Assembly: GCA_005881495.1 (NCBI GenBank)
Contig: VBHI01000102.1
Span: 1 to 9,103, forward strand
Source of the DNA: Chloroflexota bacterium
GTDB taxonomy: Bacteria; Chloroflexota; Ktedonobacteria; Ktedonobacterales; Ktedonobacteraceae
DNA: 9,103 bases
Direction: 5' to 3'
Below the pieces are notes generated by a model. The model was not told where the DNA came from. It saw nothing but the letters and a program-made list of their open reading frames with translations, and ran no database searches. The position numbers and the translations under genes are program-made. Positions 5,860 to 9,103 of this stretch are shown here, one piece after another. Position 1 is the first letter of the stretch, and every line of letters starts with the position of its first letter.

Positions 5860-6468
5860 TCAGTTTTCTGCCATTGGCGCCTGTGGAGGGACAGGCCCTT
5901 TTCCAGTCAAAAGCGAAGAGGGCAAGCCCTGTCCCAGCAGGAACAGCAAATGGTCAGCCATCGCGTCAGGGCCCGGCTCGTCCTGTTCGACCCACCAGTT
6001 CATCGCTCGCATCAGCATCCCCACCAGCAAATGAGCCAGCAGCACCGGATCATAGGATGCAAGCAGACCTGTCTCCGCAGCAGCACGCAGCGCCGAGATG
6101 AAGTGCTCGGCCAGGCCTTTCTGCCCGGCAAGCAGGTGAGGATGAGCAAGGAGATGGCTTTCTCCGGCGGAAAGCAGCAGCAACAGATCCCGCTGTTCAT
6201 AGGCCGTTCGTAAAAGCGTCCGAATGATCAGCGGAACGAGCGGCGCGTTGGCATGCTGTTCGATGGCTGCATGTACCTGCTCACGAAGGACCTGGAGCGT
6301 GTCCTGTGCAAGAGCGACCAGGAGCTCCTCTTTCGTTGCATCCTGATAGCCTCGCTCCAGGAAGACCTGACGAGCAGCCTCAAGCAGTTGCGCTCGCACT
6401 TTCGCCCGTCTCCGCTCAACACGGCCGATGTTTGTCTGATGCGGTTGGAATGATTCGCGTGTTTCCAT
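5860..6468 (-). CDS. TetR-family regulator lacking most of its helix-turn-helix
   Basis: The 202-residue protein starts like a TetR repressor: a basic lead, then helix 1 (VRAQLLEAARQVFLERGY, 24-41). The sequence then goes RGYQDATKEELLVALAQD. In ordinary members about 20 residues carrying the end of helix 2, the turn and the recognition helix (usually VDDIA...GVSRGTFYLYF) lie between DAT and KEEL. They are missing here and the frame is kept. The C-terminal ligand and dimer domain (50-190) looks normal, with Leu-rich helices such as LLAHLLVGMLMRAMNWWVEQ. The protein should dimerise but not read DNA. It is the first gene of the operon, transcribed from a strong-looking promoter whose -10 element is only 7 bp from the ATG. 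With no clear ribosome site, the message may be leaderless. Calling it a defective gene is an inference; a natural headless TetR is possible. Confidence 0.8.
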   Translation of the reverse strand: METRESFQPHQTNIGRVERRRAKVRAQLLEAARQVFLERGYQDATKEELLVALAQDTLQVLREQVHAAIEQHANAPLVPLIIRTLLRTAYEQRDLLLLLSAGESHLLAHPHLLAGQKGLAEHFISALRAAAETGLLASYDPVLLAHLLVGMLMRAMNWWVEQDEPGPDAMADHLLFLLGQGLPSSLLTGKGPVPPQAPMAEN

Positions 6469-6475
6469 AGAAATG

Positions 6476-6504
6476 ATACTACCTCAAAATTGAGGATATG
6501 TCAA
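6476..6504 (-). promoter_or_regulatory. tetR promoter: TTGACA, 17 bp, TAGTAT
   Basis: On the minus strand the -35 box TTGACA (6504-6499) and the -10 box TAGTAT (6481-6476) are separated by the ideal 17 bp. The transcription start is predicted about 7 bases on, at or one base before the tetR ATG (6468), giving a leaderless mRNA. The spacer holds an inverted repeat, so a repressor bound there would block RNA polymerase. Confidence 0.6.
6482..6495. promoter_or_regulatory. candidate TetR operator, CCTCAA-AA-TTGAGG
   Basis: A 6-bp perfect inverted repeat with a 2-bp centre lies wholly between the -35 and -10 boxes of the tetR promoter. Its right arm also overlaps the possible -35 of the divergent recombinase promoter. 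TetR-family operators are short palindromes in just this position, so autoregulation is the natural reading, but the present TetR protein lacks its recognition helix. The arms are short and chance is possible. Confidence 0.45.
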
Positions 6505-6518
6505 TACTGAGATTATAT
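6490..6518 (+). promoter_or_regulatory. possible divergent promoter for the recombinase: TTGAGG, 17 bp, TTATAT
   Basis: On the plus strand TTGAGG (6490-6495) and TTATAT (6513-6518) are 17 bp apart. A start near 6525 would leave a leader of about 80 nt before the ATG at 6609. This would share the putative operator with tetR. The match is moderate and rests on spacing alone. Confidence 0.3.
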
Positions 6519-6608
6519 CAATATTTGGAGACAAAGCGTCAATCCAAACATTCAACTGGTCGATGTTCCAAGCATGATTCTAGTGAACGGTGCCATGAGG
6601 AAGCACAT

Positions 6609-8681
6609 ATGCACCAGGATCCTTCTGGGATGCTCGCCAGGATACCGTTTGGATTGACAACCGGGCCAATTGAGGGAGCAGAGATTCTGGTCGCTGGGTG
6701 CCGAAAGGAAACGGTTGCATCTGAGATGCGCAGCAACGTGCTAAAATACCGTGACACCCTGATGATGGCAGCACGAAGGAAAAAAGGAAAGTCTTTTCGG
6801 TGGCAACGGATGCAGCAATATGTTCTTCCACCACCACCCACTGATCTTTCCAGGAAATACTTCCCGGCCAAGCAAATCAGTGCGGCGCAAAAGAAAGCAC
6901 GAAAGGAGACAACGGACATCTTAGTTCCGTTGTACCCAATCCTCCGCCAGGTGGTGCGCTTGCGCAAACAGTTAGCGGAGCGGACACTGCTCACCATTCG
7001 TGAAGCCAGACGCCGTGTGGAGGCAGGAGAAGCTGTCCTTCCTTATCATTTTCAACATACCGATACCATTCCAGAGGTGAGCCGCGATGCCAGAACGGTG
7101 GCAGAAGTCCGAGTGCTCGGACGTGAAGTCACCATGAACTTGATCTTGTGGGACAAACGAACCTGGGTGACCGAGCACCCTGATCTTTACAGCAAAGATT
7201 CAGTGGAACACGCCAGGAATGGCACTGAGTCTTACACTGAGAAGCTCAATCGCTTTTTTGTCCAGTTTGACGGAGCATTCCGCGACTGTCTCTGGTTCGG
7301 AGATCTTGCCCAGCATCGGGTTTTCAAACATTTCGGCAAGTGGGAAGGTGCTGACTCAGAGCCAGAGGACTATCAAGCGCGCTGGGCATATGCGCGAACA
7401 TGTGGTTTTACCGATGGATGCGTTTGCAGCGCGCCGGGATTACTCGACCCTGGGGATCGCTGGTGCTCTGCACAAGCAGAGCGCGGGAAGGAACTCCTCC
7501 TGGATTTTGAGAGCCTGTATCGCGGCGTGCTTTTTGGCAGCGCATTGGCCATGCTGGCACTTTCCAACGGAAGCCGGATAAGTGAACTCCTTCAAGTCAG
7601 CATGAACAAAGAGCGGCGCATTACGCGAACAGAAACCGTTCTGCTCCTTGGAGAGGATGGCCGACCACAAGTTGGCGAGCATGATCAGCCCTTGACCAAA
7701 CAGGTCAAGCTCCATTTTCAATATCTGCTTCCCAAAGGAGCCAAGACAGATGAGGAGCGACAGTTGTTCCCGCTCTCTAAAGAAGCCCTACGGTATCTCG
7801 AGGAAATCAAACAGGCGCTCAAATCCAGGCACGGAGAGGTTCCTGTAGTAGCCCCATCGCGCAGTAACACCAAACGGGAGCACCTGGGTCCTGAACGCTA
7901 TCTGTTTCAGTGGGATGCCTTGTCGAGTGAGAGGCCCACGAGTATCAGTTCTGATGACGCTCAAACGCTCCTGCGCTTTGTGTTGCATGGCCTTGACCTT
8001 TACACCGCTCAGGGGGAGCCGATTCGTGTTGGGGTCCATATCCTACGTCACGTCATGTCCACGCACGCCCGACACTACCGGCATGTCCCGCCAGAAGTGG
8101 TCGCCCATTTTTTTCTGCATCACCGTCTCCGCGAACTCACCGGAAGGACGCCACAGCTCGCAGAAATCTCGGAGTACTACACGCTCATGACCGAGGAGCA
8201 GCGGTTTGCCGTGATCCGGGCAGACCTCGATGAACAGGAGGAGATAGACCATATGCTGTTGGCGATGGTTCCAAAAGGAGCTGACCTGGAGCAGAAAAAC
8301 GAAGCGCTTCAGGCGGCGTATGAGATTTGGCACGCATTGCACCCAACCGCATTTGGTCACTGCGCCTGTCCAGGACTGTGTCCACGCGAAAATGACCGTT
8401 CGCTTTGCCTGGGATGTGGCTACCACGTCGAAGATCCCGAGAAACTAGGAGCAGCCCTTATCTGGCGCGCCGACTATGCAAAACAAGCCGCGCTCTTTGA
8501 GGCCCAGGGCAATGCGGTTGATACGCGCCAGGCACGGATCAAGGTCCAATTGCTCGATGACATGATCAATGTCATGCGTATGCAACTGGAAGAGGAAGCC
8601 GCAGGCCGCTATATTCCGGTGTTCAAAGTGCTCCCTTCTCCCTACCGAACGCTGGAGGCTGGCGATGAAACCAAAGACTAA
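6609..8681 (+). CDS. tyrosine recombinase, TnpB-like (Tn554 family), about 690 aa
   Basis: A site-specific recombinase that would cut and rejoin DNA through a catalytic tyrosine. Counting from the more upstream ATG at 6498, the active-site series is R360 (NGSRISELLQ), a likely K413 in the beta hairpin (YLLPKGAK), H514 and R517 (GVHILRH), a His at 537 or 541 (AHFFLHH) and a Tyr at 560 or 561 (EISEYYTLM). The first 330 residues form a long N-terminal DNA-binding region. After the catalytic core comes a Cys/His cluster (621-643: HCACPGLC, CLGCGYH), probably binding zinc, as in Tn554 TnpB-type proteins. I prefer the ATG at 6609, with AGGAAG 5 nt upstream; the frame opens at 6498, but that start lies inside the promoter region and has no ribosome site. 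The end overlaps the next gene by 17 bp. The protein looks intact. Confidence 0.85.
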   Translation: MHQDPSGMLARIPFGLTTGPIEGAEILVAGCRKETVASEMRSNVLKYRDTLMMAARRKKGKSFRWQRMQQYVLPPPPTDLSRKYFPAKQISAAQKKARKETTDILVPLYPILRQVVRLRKQLAERTLLTIREARRRVEAGEAVLPYHFQHTDTIPEVSRDARTVAEVRVLGREVTMNLILWDKRTWVTEHPDLYSKDSVEHARNGTESYTEKLNRFFVQFDGAFRDCLWFGDLAQHRVFKHFGKWEGADSEPEDYQARWAYARTCGFTDGCVCSAPGLLDPGDRWCSAQAERGKELLLDFESLYRGVLFGSALAMLALSNGSRISELLQVSMNKERRITRTETVLLLGEDGRPQVGEHDQPLTKQVKLHFQYLLPKGAKTDEERQLFPLSKEALRYLEEIKQALKSRHGEVPVVAPSRSNTKREHLGPERYLFQWDALSSERPTSISSDDAQTLLRFVLHGLDLYTAQGEPIRVGVHILRHVMSTHARHYRHVPPEVVAHFFLHHRLRELTGRTPQLAEISEYYTLMTEEQRFAVIRADLDEQEEIDHMLLAMVPKGADLEQKNEALQAAYEIWHALHPTAFGHCACPGLCPRENDRSLCLGCGYHVEDPEKLGAALIWRADYAKQAALFEAQGNAVDTRQARIKVQLLDDMINVMRMQLEEEAAGRYIPVFKVLPSPYRTLEAGDETKD

Positions 8682-9103
8682 GCGCCGCTCGCCGCGCTTG
8701 CCACGCACATACTCGGAGGCACAGCTCGCGGGGATCAAACAATCTACGTCAGCGCGCAGGCTGACCACCGTCGAGCGGCTGCGAACCGCGATCGACGCGC
8801 TGAAAGCAAAAAAGCAAGAGGTCTCGGTCCAGACGATCTACGACGAGTGTGGACTGCGCTATGCTGCTATCTATCGCAATCCAGAGGCGTTGGCCTTGTT
8901 TCGAGCAAACAGTACACATCTTGTTGCTGCAAAGAAGCAGCGCAAGCGGGAACCTCACAAGGATCAAGATGTCATTCCCTTGCCTCGCGATCCGTTGCTC
9001 AGCTACAAGAAGCCACAACTCGTGGCCCGCCTGCGTGCAGCACACGAGCTTCTCCAGGAGGAGCAACAACAGTTGGCAGTCCAGGCCGAAGTAGCCATAC
9101 GGC
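8665..9103 (+). CDS. TnpC-like DUF6262 protein, 3' end cut by the window
   Basis: An ATG with GGAGG 6 nt upstream overlaps the recombinase end by 17 bp, so the two are translationally coupled. The open frame runs to the last base (146 codons seen). A very basic N-terminus (KPKTKRRSPRLPR) is followed by TVERLRTAIDALKAKKQEVS, then TIYDECGLRYAAIYRNPEAL. That matches the pattern of DUF6262, in which a helix-turn-helix-like segment ends in a LYRNPE-type motif, as in TnpC of Tn554 elements. The last visible part (QLVARLRAAHELLQEEQQQL) is a predicted coiled coil, also usual in this family. In Tn554, TnpC is an accessory protein that helps transposition efficiency and orientation; the same role is inferred here. 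Confidence 0.75.
   Translation, partial: MKPKTKRRSPRLPRTYSEAQLAGIKQSTSARRLTTVERLRTAIDALKAKKQEVSVQTIYDECGLRYAAIYRNPEALALFRANSTHLVAAKKQRKREPHKDQDVIPLPRDPLLSYKKPQLVARLRAAHELLQEEQQQLAVQAEVAIR

Larger units (their letters stand above)
6498..9103 (+). mobile_element. Tn554-like element, right side beyond the window
   Basis: A large tyrosine recombinase with a C-terminal Cys cluster overlaps a DUF6262/TnpC-like gene, the tnpB-tnpC arrangement of Tn554-family transposons. These elements have no terminal inverted repeats, so the left boundary cannot be read directly; it should lie between the tetR promoter and 6609. The tnpA gene that normally precedes tnpB is absent, and tetR occupies its place. The right end lies outside the window. 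Confidence 0.5.

Noticed and set aside
1..9103. CRISPR arrays, tRNA or rRNA genes
   Set aside because: No regularly spaced direct repeats, no cloverleaf-like segment with a TTC-type arm and no rRNA-like conserved stretches were seen.

Overview
This 9.1 kb window is an accessory region of a bacterial chromosome or plasmid with moderately high GC. The protein families, notably a Tn554-type recombinase with a DUF6262-like partner, a UbiE-like methyltransferase next to a cytochrome P450, and an Asp-box propeller protein, suggest a filamentous Chloroflexota (Ktedonobacteria-like) host. That assignment is an inference from family resemblance. No rRNA or tRNA is present to fix it.

Layout. (1) 1-367: a poorly resolved left flank with one small possible minus-strand CxxC protein (102-257) and an 11-bp-stem hairpin (330-360). 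(2) 368-2997: a complete insertion sequence of about 2.63 kb bounded by 30-bp imperfect terminal inverted repeats (25/30 identical). On the minus strand it carries a helix-turn-helix ORF and a 638-residue DDE-type transposase ORF in another frame. The frames meet at a run of eight A, so a one-base slip would fuse them. (3) 3018-6468: a minus-strand gene group in the order TetR-family regulator, UbiE-like methyltransferase, cytochrome P450. It is damaged. The TetR protein lacks most of its helix-turn-helix. The P450 keeps its N-terminal third and its heme-binding C-terminus, but its middle is replaced by about 1.2 kb holding an intact Asp-box (BNR) beta-propeller gene and a perfect 64-bp palindrome. 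(4) 6490-9103: divergent from tetR on the plus strand, a large tyrosine recombinase resembling TnpB of Tn554, translationally coupled to a TnpC/DUF6262-like gene cut by the window end. No tnpA is seen upstream.

How it works together. The TetR, methyltransferase and P450 genes were probably a small regulated operon for modifying a small molecule. A consensus-like promoter (TTGACA, 17 bp, TAGTAT) carries an inverted repeat between its -35 and -10 boxes, an ideal place for an autoregulatory TetR operator. Only the methyltransferase now looks fully functional. The palindrome at one edge of the P450 rearrangement and the mobile elements on both sides point to rearrangement by mobile DNA or fold-back repair. 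The best leads are the palindrome, the slippage site in the transposase, the headless TetR with its surviving operator, and the recombinase lacking its usual partner.
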